Positions 38,981 through 49,569 of a DNA stretch of 50,662 bases are shown piece by piece; position 1 is the first letter of the stretch; every line of letters begins with the position of its first letter. Below the pieces are notes generated by a model, which was given only the letters and a program-made list of their open reading frames with translations, ran no database searches and had not been told where the DNA came from. Source of the DNA: Oscillospiraceae bacterium (GTDB taxonomy: Bacteria; Bacillota; Clostridia; Oscillospirales; Oscillospiraceae). The stretch lies in the NCBI GenBank assembly GCA_017465745.1, contig JAFTVM010000046.1, positions 1 to 50,662 on the forward strand, given 5' to 3'. A program made the translations under genes and the position numbers.

Positions 38981-40845
38981 TATCTCTGTTCCAGCCAGAT
39001 CAGCAGCACCGCAATGTCTGCCGGGCTGACGCCGGAGATGCGGCCCGCCTGTCCGATGGACATGGGGCGGATCTCGGAGAGCTTCTGCCGGGCTTCCAGC
39101 CGCAGGCCCGCAATGGAATCGTAGTCGATGTCTGCGGGCAGCAGGCGGGATTCTTCCTTCTTGAACTCGGCCACCTGCTTTTCCTGGCGGGCGAGATAGC
39201 CTGCGTACTTGATCTGGATCTCCACTTCCTCGGTGACAGCAGCGGGGAGGGGGGGACGGTCGGGATCAAAGGGGGCGATATCTTCGTATGTCACCTGGGG
39301 GCGGCGGAGAAGATCGGCAAGCCTTGCGGAATTGGCCACGGGGGCGGATGCCCGGGATGCCAGCATTTCATTCAGGGCGGGGGAGCCGGGGACGCCGTTG
39401 CTCTCCAGCCGGTGCATTTCCCGGCGGACGGCCTCATACTTTTCTTCCACCTGAGCCAATCGTTCGGGGGGAACCAGCCCCACCCTGGCGCCGATGTGGG
39501 TCAGCCGCTGGTCGGCGTTGTCCTGGCGGTGCAGGAGCCGGTATTCGGAGCGGCTGGTCATGATCCGGTAAGGCTCTTCCGTGCCCTTGGTCACCAGATC
39601 GTCGATGAGGGTGCCGATGTAGCTGGTGTCCCGGGTCAGGATCAGGGGTTCGCGACCCTGGATCTTCAGAGCGGCGTTGATACCCGCAATCAGACCCTGG
39701 ACGGCGGCCTCCTCGTAGCCGGAGGTGCCGTTGAACTGGCCCGCGCCGTACAGGCCGGGCACCTTCTTGGTCTCCAGGGTGGGCAGGAGGCTGGTGGGGT
39801 CGATGCACTCATACTCGATGGCGTAGGCAGGGCGCATCATCTCGGCATTTTCCAGGCCGGGAATGGTGCGCATCATGGCAAGCTGCACATCCTCGGGGAG
39901 GCTGGAGGAGAAGCCCTGGATGTAGAGTTCTTCCGTGTCCAGACCGCAGGGCTCCACGAAGAGCTGGTGGCGGGGCTTGTCGGCGAAGCGGACGATCTTG
40001 GTCTCGATGCTGGGGCAGTACCGGGGGCCGACGCCGGAGATGGTACCGTCGTACATGGGGGAGCGGTGGAGATTGTCCTGGATGATCTGATGGGTCTCGG
40101 CGTTGGTATAGGTCAGGTGGCACACGGCGGTGTTGTTGACCTTATGCTGTGTCCGGAAGGAGAAGGGCTCCGCCTTTTCGTCGCCGGGCTGGATCTCCAG
40201 CTTGGAGAAATCCACGCTGCGGCGGTTGATACGGGGGGGCGTGCCGGTCTTGAAGCGCCGCAGGCGCAGGCCCAGGGCACGCAGATTATCTGCCAGGCCG
40301 ATGGCGGCATGCATGCCGTCGGGGCCGGAGACTTCTACATTGTCACCGATGATGATGGTGCTGTCCAGAAAGGTGCCGGAGGCGATGATGACGGCCTTGG
40401 CGTCGTAGATGGCCCCCAGCCGGGTGCGAACGCCGCTGACGCGGCCACCGGCGGTCAGCACCTCCACGATCTGGGCCTGCTTCAGCTGGAGGTTTTCCTG
40501 CTGCTCCAGGGTATGCTTCATGACCTGCTGGTACTTCCGGCGGTCTGCCTGGGCCCGGAGGGAATGGACGGCGGGGCCCTTGCCCTTGTTCAGCATCCGG
40601 TACTGGATGCAGGCGCGGTCAGCGGCCACGCCCATCTCGCCGCCCAGGGCATCCAGTTCCCGGACCAGATGGCCCTTGCCGGTGCCGCCGATGGCGGGAT
40701 TGCAGGGCATATTGCCCACGGCGTCCAGATTGATGGTAAAGATTATGGTATTCAGGCCCAGCCGGGCGGCGGCCAGGGCCGCCTCAATGCCTGCGTGGCC
40801 CGCGCCGATGACGGCGACATCGCAGGATCCTGCGTGATAGCTCAT
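38980..40845 (-). CDS. mnmG: tRNA uridine-5-carboxymethylaminomethyl modification enzyme MnmG
   Basis: The 621-residue protein starts at the ATG behind GAGGAA; an upstream in-frame start overlaps trmB. FAD motif [20 protein letters not shown], then [20 protein letters not shown], and the two-Cys region and C-terminal helical domain follow. With MnmE it modifies the wobble uridine of several tRNAs. It begins 1 bp after trmB, so two tRNA modification genes form an operon. No mnmE is in the window. Confidence 0.96.
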   Translation of the reverse strand: MSYHAGSCDVAVIGAGHAGIEAALAAARLGLNTIIFTINLDAVGNMPCNPAIGGTGKGHLVRELDALGGEMGVAADRACIQYRMLNKGKGPAVHSLRAQADRRKYQQVMKHTLEQQENLQLKQAQIVEVLTAGGRVSGVRTRLGAIYDAKAVIIASGTFLDSTIIIGDNVEVSGPDGMHAAIGLADNLRALGLRLRRFKTGTPPRINRRSVDFSKLEIQPGDEKAEPFSFRTQHKVNNTAVCHLTYTNAETHQIIQDNLHRSPMYDGTISGVGPRYCPSIETKIVRFADKPRHQLFVEPCGLDTEELYIQGFSSSLPEDVQLAMMRTIPGLENAEMMRPAYAIEYECIDPTSLLPTLETKKVPGLYGAGQFNGTSGYEEAAVQGLIAGINAALKIQGREPLILTRDTSYIGTLIDDLVTKGTEEPYRIMTSRSEYRLLHRQDNADQRLTHIGARVGLVPPERLAQVEEKYEAVRREMHRLESNGVPGSPALNEMLASRASAPVANSARLADLLRRPQVTYEDIAPFDPDRPPLPAAVTEEVEIQIKYAGYLARQEKQVAEFKKEESRLLPADIDYDSIAGLRLEARQKLSEIRPMSIGQAGRISGVSPADIAVLLIWLEQR

Positions 40846-40846
40846 A

Positions 40847-41530
40847 TTATTCTTCCTCAGCGGCCTTCTTCTTCTCCTCGGGGGGCAGAACGAAGGGCTT
40901 GCAGACGATCTCACAGCGGTTGATGGGGGTGCCCAGGGCGTGGAACTTCTCCTCGTAGCCGGTCATGATGCCCACAATGCCGTTTTCGTGGAGGTTCCGG
41001 GTCAGATTCTTGACCTCCAGACCGCAGGCGGCGAACTCTTCGACAGAGAACTCGAAGAGGGGGGCGTTGTCGGTCTTGTAATGGATCTCGCCGCCCTGGC
41101 GGATGACGCGGCAGTACTTGTCCAGGAAGGTGCGGTAGGTCAGGCGGCGCTTGGCGTTCTTCTTCCGGGGCCAGGGATCGGGGAAGTTGATGAACAGGCG
41201 GTCGATCTCGAAGCCGGCGAAGATCTCCTCGATCTTTTCCACATCCATGTCGATGTAGAACACGTTGGTCAGGCCCATCTCGCGGGCCTTTTCCATGGCC
41301 ACCACCATGGCTTCCCGGCAGCGCTCCACGGCGATCAGCAGCACGTCGGGGTTTGCCTGGGCGGTCTCGGCGGTGAACTTGCCCTTGCCGCAGCCCACCT
41401 CCACCCACAGCTGGGCAGCACCGGGCTTCAGGCTGCGCCAGTTGCCCTTGAACTGGGCGGGATCGGTGATCCGCAGGGCGGCGCAGGCGGCCATCCGGGA
41501 TTCCAGATTCTTCATTTTTCTCATTCTCAT
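40847..41530 (-). CDS. trmB: tRNA (guanine-N7)-methyltransferase
   Basis: The 227-residue protein starts at the ATG after [14 protein letters not shown] (SAM motif) and [17 protein letters not shown] are TrmB signatures. It methylates G46 of tRNA. First gene of trmB-mnmG, divergent from cdd. Confidence 0.94.
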   Translation of the reverse strand: MRMRKMKNLESRMAACAALRITDPAQFKGNWRSLKPGAAQLWVEVGCGKGKFTAETAQANPDVLLIAVERCREAMVVAMEKAREMGLTNVFYIDMDVEKIEEIFAGFEIDRLFINFPDPWPRKKNAKRRLTYRTFLDKYCRVIRQGGEIHYKTDNAPLFEFSVEEFAACGLEVKNLTRNLHENGIVGIMTGYEEKFHALGTPINRCEIVCKPFVLPPEEKKKAAEEE

Positions 41531-41578
41531 AAGTATATCCTCCAACGGGGCATACTCCCCATAATATTTCAACATATA

Positions 41579-41628
41579 ATTATATCGGAAAATTGACACT
41601 TTTCAACCCCGAATTTATGGTTTATAAT
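41579..41628. promoter_or_regulatory. Overlapping divergent promoters of trmB and cdd
   Basis: Leftward: TTGAAA (41601-41606), 16 bp, TATAAT (41579-41584). Rightward: TTTTCA (41600-41605), 17 bp, TATAAT (41623-41628). The two -35 boxes share the same DNA, so the polymerases cannot occupy both at once. Confidence 0.6.
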
Positions 41629-41649
41629 AAAAGAAAAGGAGCTGATCCC

Positions 41650-42054
41650 ATGGAAACTGAAAAACTCATCGTCCTGGCAAAGGAAGCCATGACCCACGCC
41701 TACGCCCCCTACTCCCATTTCCGTGTGGGGGCCGCGCTGCTGTGCGCCGACGGTGCCGTGTATCAGGGCTGCAATGTTGAAAATGCCGCCTACGGCGAAT
41801 GCGTCTGCGCCGAGCGCAACGCGGTATTCCGGGCAGTTTACGACGGCCACCGGGATTTTGCGGCCATCGCCATCTGCGGCGGCCGGGAGGGCGTCATTGA
41901 CGAATGCTGCGCCCCCTGCGGTTCCTGCCGCCAGGTGCTGCGGGAATTCTGCGGGGATGATTTCCGGATCCACATGGTGGACGCCGCCGGGACGATCGAA
42001 ACCCTCACCCTGGGGGACCTGCTGCCCCGGAGCTTCTCGAAGAAGAACCTGTGA
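41650..42054 (+). CDS. cdd: Cytidine deaminase
   Basis: The 134-residue protein starts at ATG 41650 behind AAAGGAG. YAPYSHFRVGAAL, CNVENAAYGECVCAERNA (zinc Cys and catalytic Glu) and CCAPCGSCRQVL (two zinc Cys) define the tetrameric enzyme. It turns cytidine into uridine. Confidence 0.96.
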   Translation: METEKLIVLAKEAMTHAYAPYSHFRVGAALLCADGAVYQGCNVENAAYGECVCAERNAVFRAVYDGHRDFAAIAICGGREGVIDECCAPCGSCRQVLREFCGDDFRIHMVDAAGTIETLTLGDLLPRSFSKKNL

Positions 42055-42125
42055 GGGAAAGCTGCAAGGCTCCCCTTTGAGGAGAGGTTTTGTATTGAAT
42101 TCTCATCTTATTTACATAATCTTTA

Positions 42126-42154
42126 TTTACTTTCCTGCCCGGTGATGCTATAAT
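42126..42154 (+). promoter_or_regulatory. Promoter of the SEDS gene
   Basis: TTTACT (42126-42131), 17 bp, TATAAT (42149-42154). Confidence 0.8.
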
Positions 42155-42180
42155 AGTAAGCTGAGAAAGGAGGCAGTGCC

Positions 42181-43350
42181 TTGCGAAAACTCTTAGCTGA
42201 ACTGAAAGAATTTCCCCGGAAAGGCGATATGGTGCTGCTCCTGCTGTGCCTGATCACTTCCGGATTTGGTATTGTGGTGCTGGCAAGCGCCACCAATGCA
42301 GAAAAATTTGACGGCAACACCCGCTATATCATCATCCAGCTGCTGGCGACCCTGTTGGGCGTGGGAGCCTACGCCGTGATCTCCTCCATCGATGCCGAGG
42401 CCATGGCGGAGCACCGCCGGGAGCTGGTGATCTTCAACTCCTTCATGCTGCTGCTGCTGATCCCCTTCGGCGTCGTCCGCGGCGGCAACAAGAGCTGGCT
42501 GGACATCCCCCTGCTGCCCTTCAACATCCAGCCCGCTGAGATCTGCAAGATCGCATTCATCGTCATCATGGCTTCCGTCATGAATTCCCGCCAGAACCGT
42601 ATTTCCAGTCCCATTTCCCTGATGCACATGGGCCTGCACCTGATCTTCCTGGTGGGACTGAATATGGTGCTGTCCAGGGACATGGGCGTTTCCCTGATCT
42701 TCGTGTTCATCACCATCGGTATGGCCTTCGCCGGCGGCGTCAGCATTCTGTGGTTCGGTCTGGCGGCGGGCGTCATCATCGTGGCATTTCCCGTCCTGTG
42801 GCAGTTCTTGGCAGGATACCAGAAGGATCGTATCCTGGTGCTCTTCGACCCCAGCATCGACCCCTATGGTCAGGATGCCCGCTGGCATGCGGTGCGCAGC
42901 CTGAAGTCTCTCACCGGTGGCGGTCTGACGGGCCAGGGCCTGTTCAACGGCACCCGCACCCAGGGCGGCCTGCTGTATGCCCAGCAGACGGACTACGTGT
43001 TCTCCTCCATCGGCGAGGAGCTGGGCTTCATCGGCTGTGTTGTGGTGCTGCTGCTGGAGCTTGCCATCGTGGCCCGGTGCATCTATGTGGGCATGCGTAC
43101 CCCAAACTATATGCGCCGGCTGATCTGCTACGGCGCGGCCTGCTCCATGATCTTCCAGGTCGTCATCAACGTGGGCATGTGCATCGGCGTCATGCCCGTC
43201 ATCGGCCTGACCCTGCCTCTGGTGAGCTACGGCGGTTCCTCCGTCATCTCCATTTACGCCATGCTTGGCTTGGTGTCGGGATCCTATGCCCGGCCGGATC
43301 ACTTAAGTCACGAGCGGTATGTGCAGCCGCCGAGAAATGCACTCTTCTGA
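42181..43350 (+). CDS. rodA: SEDS-family peptidoglycan polymerase, RodA/FtsW-like
   Basis: The 389-residue protein uses TTG at 42181 as start, seven nucleotides after AAAGGAGG. Ten membrane helices are visible, with NKSWLDIPLLPFNIQPAEICK, the catalytic-site WHAVRSLKSLTGGGLTGQGL and QTDYVFSSIGEELGF, and LPLVSYGGSSV. These are SEDS glycosyltransferase motifs. It works with a class B PBP; the LDIP segment favours RodA over FtsW. No mre genes are next to it. Confidence 0.9.
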   Translation: MRKLLAELKEFPRKGDMVLLLLCLITSGFGIVVLASATNAEKFDGNTRYIIIQLLATLLGVGAYAVISSIDAEAMAEHRRELVIFNSFMLLLLIPFGVVRGGNKSWLDIPLLPFNIQPAEICKIAFIVIMASVMNSRQNRISSPISLMHMGLHLIFLVGLNMVLSRDMGVSLIFVFITIGMAFAGGVSILWFGLAAGVIIVAFPVLWQFLAGYQKDRILVLFDPSIDPYGQDARWHAVRSLKSLTGGGLTGQGLFNGTRTQGGLLYAQQTDYVFSSIGEELGFIGCVVVLLLELAIVARCIYVGMRTPNYMRRLICYGAACSMIFQVVINVGMCIGVMPVIGLTLPLVSYGGSSVISIYAMLGLVSGSYARPDHLSHERYVQPPRNALF

Positions 43351-43359
43351 ATCAAACAA

Positions 43360-43381
43360 GGCGGCCCGGATGGGCCGCCTT
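43360..43381 (+). terminator. Terminator-like hairpin after the SEDS gene
   Basis: GGCGGCCC, GGAT, GGGCCGCC, then TTCC: weak U-tract. Confidence 0.6.
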
Positions 43382-43397
43382 CCAGCGTTCTGTGAAA

Positions 43398-43423
43398 AAA
43401 GGCGGCTCATAAGAGCCGCCTTT
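43398..43423. terminator. Terminator of the sua5-coaE-aminopeptidase operon
   Basis: AAAGGCGGCTC, ATAA, GAGCCGCCTTT; on the leftward strand the stem runs into TTTTTTC. Confidence 0.85.
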
Positions 43424-43429
43424 CAATAT

Positions 43430-44815
43430 TTATGCCAGATAAATTGCCTTACAAGCCAGCATGCCCATGTAGGCGTCCAGCTTGCTTACCAGCTCCAGAG
43501 GCGCGTGCATGCTCAGCACCGGAACGCCTGCATCCACGGTGACGATGTTGCGGTTGGCCATGCAGTAGGCGATGGTGCCGCCGCCGCCCTGATCGACCTT
43601 GCCCAGGGTGGCCACCTGCCAGATGATACCTGCGTCGTCCAGGGTCTTGCGGACGTGGAACATGGCCTCGGCAGAAGCGTCGGAGGCGCCGCTCTTGCCC
43701 CGGGCACCGGTGTACTTGGTCACGGCAACACCGTAGTTGAGCTGGGCGTTGTTGCGCAGGTCGTGGACCTCAGCGAAATTGGGGTCATAGGCGATGGCTA
43801 CGTCGGTGGACAGGCAGAAGGAATTGGCGAAGCAGTCGGCCGGATTCACCCCCTGGGCGTGGCACAGGCCGCCGATAAAGCGCTCAAAGAACCGGCTCTC
43901 CATGCCGGAGATGCCCACGGAGCCGATCTCCTCCTTGTCCGCCAGGATGCACATGGCGGTCTTGGCGGGGGTATCGATGGAGAAGATGGAATCCAGGGCG
44001 GCAAAGGCGCAGACCCGGTCGTCGTGACCGTAGGCGGAGATCAGGCTCCGGTCCAGACCCACCTCCCGGCAGCGTCCGGCGGGAACCACCGTCAGCTCCG
44101 CGGAATGGAAATCTGCCTCAATGATGCCGTATTTTTCGTTCAGCAGCTTCATGATGTTCAGCTTCACCAGGTCGCTGCCCTCGCCCTCCATAGGCTCCGT
44201 GCCCAGGATGACGTTCAGCTGCTCGGCGGCCACCACCTTGGAGGCAGTCTTCTGCATCTGATCGGCGGACAGGTGCACCAGCAGGTCGGTGACCATCAGA
44301 ATGGGATCATCCTGGTCCTCGCCGATGGTAACGGTGACCCGGGTGCCGTCCTTGCGGCAGATGACGCCATGAAGCGCCAGGGGAATGGTGGGCCACTGGT
44401 ACTTCTTGATGCCGCCGTAATAGTGGGTCTTGAAATAGGCAATCCCGGTATCCTCGTAGAGGGGATTGGGTTTTACATCCAGCCGGGGGGAATCCACATG
44501 GGCGGCGCAGATATTGACGCCGCGCTCCAGACCCTCGGTGCCGATGACGGCCAGGGCGATGGACTTGTCCCGGTTATTATAGTAGACACGATCGCCGGGG
44601 GCGGCTGCCATGCCGGGGGTGAAGGGCCTGAAGCCCAGTTCCTCAGCCCTGGCGACAGCCCAGGCGGTGGCTTCCCGCTCGGTCTTGGCGGCGTTCATGA
44701 AAGCCATATACCGCTTGGCGTAAGCCTCCATCTCTGCGCGCTGGGCATCAGAAATGCGGGTATATCCGTTCTTGGGAGAAGACAGCAAACGTTCACGCAG
44801 TTCCTCGGTGGTCAT
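43430..44815 (-). CDS. M18 family aminopeptidase
   Basis: The 461-residue protein has AAHVDSPRLDVKP (zinc His and Asp), ADKEEIGSVGISG (catalytic and zinc Glu), the later Asp in STDVAIAYD and His in LSMHAPLE, all of clan MH family M18. It removes N-terminal acidic or neutral residues from peptides in the cytoplasm. It starts after AAAGGAG and follows coaE by 38 bp. Confidence 0.93.
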   Translation of the reverse strand: MTTEELRERLLSSPKNGYTRISDAQRAEMEAYAKRYMAFMNAAKTEREATAWAVARAEELGFRPFTPGMAAAPGDRVYYNNRDKSIALAVIGTEGLERGVNICAAHVDSPRLDVKPNPLYEDTGIAYFKTHYYGGIKKYQWPTIPLALHGVICRKDGTRVTVTIGEDQDDPILMVTDLLVHLSADQMQKTASKVVAAEQLNVILGTEPMEGEGSDLVKLNIMKLLNEKYGIIEADFHSAELTVVPAGRCREVGLDRSLISAYGHDDRVCAFAALDSIFSIDTPAKTAMCILADKEEIGSVGISGMESRFFERFIGGLCHAQGVNPADCFANSFCLSTDVAIAYDPNFAEVHDLRNNAQLNYGVAVTKYTGARGKSGASDASAEAMFHVRKTLDDAGIIWQVATLGKVDQGGGGTIAYCMANRNIVTVDAGVPVLSMHAPLELVSKLDAYMGMLACKAIYLA

Positions 44816-44853
44816 AGAGAATCTCCTTTCGGTCTGTGCCGGTTTGCCGGCAC

Positions 44854-45438
44854 TTACTCACCCACTATTATACAGGAACTGCGGAAAAAATCAATACATG
44901 TCGTTGCGAACGCATCGATATCGCCGGAATTTTCCAGAATATGGTCGCAGTGGGCGCGGAACCAGGCCTCGCTCTTCTGGGCGGCGATGCGGGCGCGGGC
45001 ATATTCTTCGGAAATGCTGTCCCGCTTCATGAGCCTTTTCACCCGGTCATCCAGGGGGGCGACGATGGCCACGGTCATATCGCAAAGCTCCGCCAGGCCG
45101 CTGTCAAACAGCTCGATGGCGTCAATGGCGGCCAGGGCTGGGGCGGATGCCAGGCGGCGCTCCACTTCTGTCTTAATAGCCGCATGGGTGATGGCGTTCA
45201 GATCCTGCAGGGCGGCGGGATCGCTGAACACGATGGCGCCCAGTTTTTTGCGCTGGAGTTGACCGTTTTCCACCACGCCGGGGAAGCGGGCGTCAATGGC
45301 GTCCAGAAGAGATTTGTTGGTTTTCAGCAGCTCGTGATAGATGGCGTCGCAGTCCAGGACGATGCCGCCCAGGGATTCGATGGCCTTCAGGGCCGTGGTC
45401 TTGCCGCAGCCGGTGCCGCCGGTGATGCCGAAGATCAT
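44854..45438 (-). CDS. coaE: Dephospho-CoA kinase
   Basis: The 194-residue P-loop kinase begins FGITGGTGCGKTTALKAIES, then LDCDAIYHEL (acceptor site) and VVAPLDDRVKRLMKRDSIS-like lid region (AIVAPLDDRVKRLMKRDS). It makes CoA from dephospho-CoA. The ATG overlaps the sua5 stop (ATGA). Confidence 0.92.
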   Translation of the reverse strand: MIFGITGGTGCGKTTALKAIESLGGIVLDCDAIYHELLKTNKSLLDAIDARFPGVVENGQLQRKKLGAIVFSDPAALQDLNAITHAAIKTEVERRLASAPALAAIDAIELFDSGLAELCDMTVAIVAPLDDRVKRLMKRDSISEEYARARIAAQKSEAWFRAHCDHILENSGDIDAFATTCIDFFRSSCIIVGE

Positions 45439-46469
45439 GCGTCCACCTCCGGGTCGATGATCCGGAAAGCGGCGGCTTTTTTCAGCCGGTTCTGGACGGC
45501 ATAGGCCACACCGCCGCCCACGGGGCAGCGGGCATAGACCTTGTGGATGGCAGGATCGTCCAGCTCCCGCAGGGCGGAGAACAGACCGGCGGAGAGGGTC
45601 TCCACATGGGCCTCCTGGCCATAGGACAGGGGATCGCAGCCTTCATACAAGGGGAGTTCCTCTTCAAAGCAGAGCACCCGGTCGCCGGGCTGGAAGTGGG
45701 CATGAATATACTGCGCCGCCTTCTCCCGGGAGCCGGAGACGATGACCACCTCGCTCTGGGGGGCGTAGTGCTGATACTTCATGCCCGGGGCCCGAACCAC
45801 GGCGTCCTTGTCGATCTGGGCGGTGACGGCCCTGTCGATGACCAGGTCGCCCAGGACAGCCAGCAGCTCCTCGGGGCCGATGCCGCCGGGACGCAGCAGC
45901 CGGGGGCGTTCTCCGGTCAGGTCCACGATGGTGGATTCCACGCCCACCCGGCAGGGACCGCCGTCCACAACAGCGGCAATGCGGCCGTCATGGTCGTGGA
46001 GCACGTGAGCGGCGGTGGTGGTGGAGGGCTTGCCGGAAATATTGGCCGACGGTGCGGCGATGGGGACGCCGGAGGCGCGGATGATTTCCCGGGTTACGTC
46101 GCAGTCAGGGCAGCGGACGCCCACGGTACTGAGGCCGCCGGTGGTGCGGCGGGGCACATTCAGCCGGGCGGGCAGCACCATGGTCAGGGGCCCGGGCCAG
46201 AAGGCCTGGGCCAGAGCGTAGGCCGCCATGGGGATATGGTGGCAAAATTTCTGAATCTGGGCCAACTCGGAAACATGGAGGATCAGGGGATTATCCTGGG
46301 GACGGCCCTTGGCCTCGAAAATTTTGGCCACAGCGTTTTCGTCCAGGCCGTTGGCGCCCAGACCGTAGACCGTCTCTGTGGGGATCGCCACCAGACCGCC
46401 GTTTTGAATGATTTCCGCCGCGGTCTTCACCGTATCAGGATGGGCGGCGGGTAGAAGTAAAGTGTTCAT
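45435..46469 (-). CDS. sua5: L-threonylcarbamoyladenylate synthase, two-domain Sua5 type
   Basis: The 344-residue protein starts at the second of two close ATGs, seven nucleotides after GGAGG. The YrdC domain (1-200) has IPTETVYGLGAN, KGRPQDNPLILHV and PSANISGKPS; a Sua5 C-terminal domain follows (APGMKYQHYAP linker). It makes the TC-AMP intermediate for t6A in ANN-decoding tRNAs. First in the sua5-coaE-M18 operon. Confidence 0.94.
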   Translation of the reverse strand: MNTLLLPAAHPDTVKTAAEIIQNGGLVAIPTETVYGLGANGLDENAVAKIFEAKGRPQDNPLILHVSELAQIQKFCHHIPMAAYALAQAFWPGPLTMVLPARLNVPRRTTGGLSTVGVRCPDCDVTREIIRASGVPIAAPSANISGKPSTTTAAHVLHDHDGRIAAVVDGGPCRVGVESTIVDLTGERPRLLRPGGIGPEELLAVLGDLVIDRAVTAQIDKDAVVRAPGMKYQHYAPQSEVVIVSGSREKAAQYIHAHFQPGDRVLCFEEELPLYEGCDPLSYGQEAHVETLSAGLFSALRELDDPAIHKVYARCPVGGGVAYAVQNRLKKAAAFRIIDPEVDA

Positions 46470-46506
46470 AAGCATTCCTCCGAATATGGGAATGGGATTT
46501 CAAGCA

Positions 46507-46585
46507 GTTGAAAGTTGACAATTGACAGTTATGGTGTCGTCTCCGACGACGAATTAAAAACATTTCCGAAGGAAATACCTTCAAC
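46507..46585. repeat. Small inverted-repeat intergenic element, apparently partial
   Basis: GTTGAA (46507-46512) mirrors TTCAAC (46580-46585), with internal hairpins GTCG/CGAC and TTTCC/GGAAA, and TTGACAATTGACAG near the left end. It has the look of an intergenic repeat of Oscillospirales. The long inverted arm expected on the right is missing. Confidence 0.5.
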
Positions 46586-46609
46586 AATTTGAACCATCGA
46601 ATTCGAAAA

Positions 46610-46634
46610 GGGCAGCTGCTTTTTGCAGCTGCCC
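46610..46634 (-). terminator. Terminator of tpiA
   Basis: GGGCAGCTGC, TTTTT, GCAGCTGCCC; leftward the stem exits into TTTTCG. Confidence 0.85.
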
Positions 46635-46650
46635 CATAGGTATCGTTTTA

Positions 46651-47427
46651 TTACACGGTGGGCTGGTTGGCTGCCTCGATGATCTTGACGAACTTCTCGG
46701 GCACCAGGGAAGCGCCGCCGATCAGGCCGCCGTCGATGTCGGGCTGAGCCAGCAGCTCGAAGGCGTTCTTCTCGTTCATGGAGCCGCCGTACAGAATGGA
46801 GATGGCACGGGCGTTCTTGGAGCTGTACAGCTTGCGGACCACGGTGCGGATCATCTCGCAGACTTCCTCGGCCTGCTCGGGGGTAGCGGTACGGCCGGTG
46901 CCGATGGCCCAGATGGGCTCGTAGGCGATGATGACCTTGCGGATCTTCTCCTCGGGCACGCCTGCCAGACCCAGCTTGATCTGCATGGTGATGTGCTCGG
47001 TGGTGATGCCGGCCTCACGCTGCTCCAGGCTCTCGCCGCAGCACATGATGGGGATCAGGCCGTTTTCCAGAGCAGCCAGGACCTTTGCATTGACGTCGGC
47101 GTCGGTCTCGCCCATGGCGCGGCGCTCGGAGTGGCCGATGATGACGTACTTGCAGCCGGCATCGGTCAGCATGTTGCAGGCGATCTCGCCGGTGTAGGCA
47201 CCGGAGGCGTTGGCGTTGCAGTTCTCAGCGCCGATGCCCACGCGGGTCTCGCGCATGGCGCGGACAGCGGCGGGGATGCAGACGGCGGGGACACACAGGG
47301 CCACGTCGCACCAGCGGCCCTTGGGCATGATGGCCTTCAGCTGGGTCATAAACTCCTTGGTCTCGGAGGGGGTCTTGTTCATCTTCCAGTTACCGGCAAT
47401 GACGGTCTTACGATACTTTCTGTTCAT
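46651..47427 (-). CDS. tpiA: Triose-phosphate isomerase
   Basis: The 258-residue protein has AGNWKMNK (catalytic Lys), IIGHSERR (His) and [12 protein letters not shown] (Glu), with LYGGSM and GGLIGGASL phosphate loops. It interconverts the triose phosphates of glycolysis. It follows pgk by 162 bp on the same strand. Confidence 0.97.
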   Translation of the reverse strand: MNRKYRKTVIAGNWKMNKTPSETKEFMTQLKAIMPKGRWCDVALCVPAVCIPAAVRAMRETRVGIGAENCNANASGAYTGEIACNMLTDAGCKYVIIGHSERRAMGETDADVNAKVLAALENGLIPIMCCGESLEQREAGITTEHITMQIKLGLAGVPEEKIRKVIIAYEPIWAIGTGRTATPEQAEEVCEMIRTVVRKLYSSKNARAISILYGGSMNEKNAFELLAQPDIDGGLIGGASLVPEKFVKIIEAANQPTV

Positions 47428-47541
47428 GGTTTTTCTCCTTACTATATATGCGCATCGAAAGGATCGATGTGAGTTGACAAAGTTAAGTTGCGGGGGATTG
47501 TGAGGGGGTTACAAAATCCGCACGGGGAATGGCATAGGGGA

Positions 47542-47565
47542 GGGGCCGATGCGGGCATCGGCCCC
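47542..47565 (-). terminator. Hairpin between pgk and tpiA
   Basis: GGGGCCGATGC, GG, GCATCGGCCCC, without a U-tract leftward (TCCCC). It may stabilise the pgk mRNA or attenuate rather than terminate. Confidence 0.5.
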
Positions 47566-47589
47566 TGTAATCATATGCGAGGGATGTAA

Positions 47590-48789
<1,200 letters not shown>

Positions 48790-48820
48790 AATGAATTCCT
48801 CCCAATCAGTGTAATTTGAC

Positions 48821-49300
48821 TTACTTCATTTTTCCGTGATCCTGGAGCCCCGGAAAATCCAGCTGCCGCAGGGCTTCGAACACCGTGATGGCCACGGCGT
48901 TGCTCAGGTTCAGGCTCCGGGCGCAGTCTCGCATGGGGATGCGCACGCAGCTTTCCCGGTGTGCTTCCAGAAAGTCTTCCGGAAGTCCCTTGGTCTCCTT
49001 GCCGAAGAACAGGTAATCCCCGTCCCGGAAGTCGGCCTCGGTATAGCCCCGGGGGGCCTTGGTGGACAGGCACCACATCCGCCGGACGTCATTGCTTGCG
49101 AAGAAGGCGTCCAGGTTTTCGTAGTCCCGGACTTCCACCAGATGCCAGTAATCCAGTCCTGCCCGCTTGACGGCCTTGTCGGAAATGTCAAAGCCCAGGG
49201 GGCGCACCAGATGGAGCCGGCAGCCTGTGGCGGCGCAGGTTCGGGCGATATTGCCGCAGTTCTGGGGGATCTCGGGCTCCACCAGTACAATGTTGAGCAT
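48821..49300 (-). CDS. trmL: tRNA (cytidine(34)-2'-O)-methyltransferase
   Basis: The 159-residue SPOUT protein starts at the ATG seven nucleotides after GAGGTG; longer upstream starts lack a ribosome site. [29 protein letters not shown] and [18 protein letters not shown] are the three SPOUT motifs of TrmL. It methylates the wobble nucleotide of tRNA-Leu isoacceptors. It probably heads trmL-pgk-tpiA. Confidence 0.93.
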   Translation of the reverse strand: MLNIVLVEPEIPQNCGNIARTCAATGCRLHLVRPLGFDISDKAVKRAGLDYWHLVEVRDYENLDAFFASNDVRRMWCLSTKAPRGYTEADFRDGDYLFFGKETKGLPEDFLEAHRESCVRIPMRDCARSLNLSNAVAITVFEALRQLDFPGLQDHGKMK

Positions 49301-49519
49301 TTGGGTCACCTCTGTCCGGATTGCAGCGGACAGCGTGCCCGCTTGCTCCCCTATTGTATGCCAAAGTTTCCTTAAAATCAACCCAAAAAAAGAGAAATCA
49401 GGAACTTTTTAATAAGATTCACATAATCGATGCAGCCGAGCCGATAAATTTGGTGGAAAATGCGGCATTGACCGTAAAAGTTGTAAAAATTCCGTGAAAA
49501 TACAAAATCCCATACAAAT

Positions 49520-49551
49520 AAGCCCGCATATCCGTGAGGATATACGGGCTT
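49520..49551 (-). terminator. Terminator of the membrane-anchored protein gene
   Basis: AAGCCCGCATATCC (49520-49533), GTGA, GGATATACGGGCTT (49538-49551), one mismatch; leftward it exits into ATTTGT. The 49301-49519 interval holds nothing else I recognise. Confidence 0.75.
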
Positions 49552-49569
49552 GTTTCCGGGGAACCGGGA

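Noticed and set aside
43319-45262. 647-residue rightward frame opposite the aminopeptidase and coaE
   Set aside because: Antisense shadow through two hairpins and two genes; composition is not protein-like.
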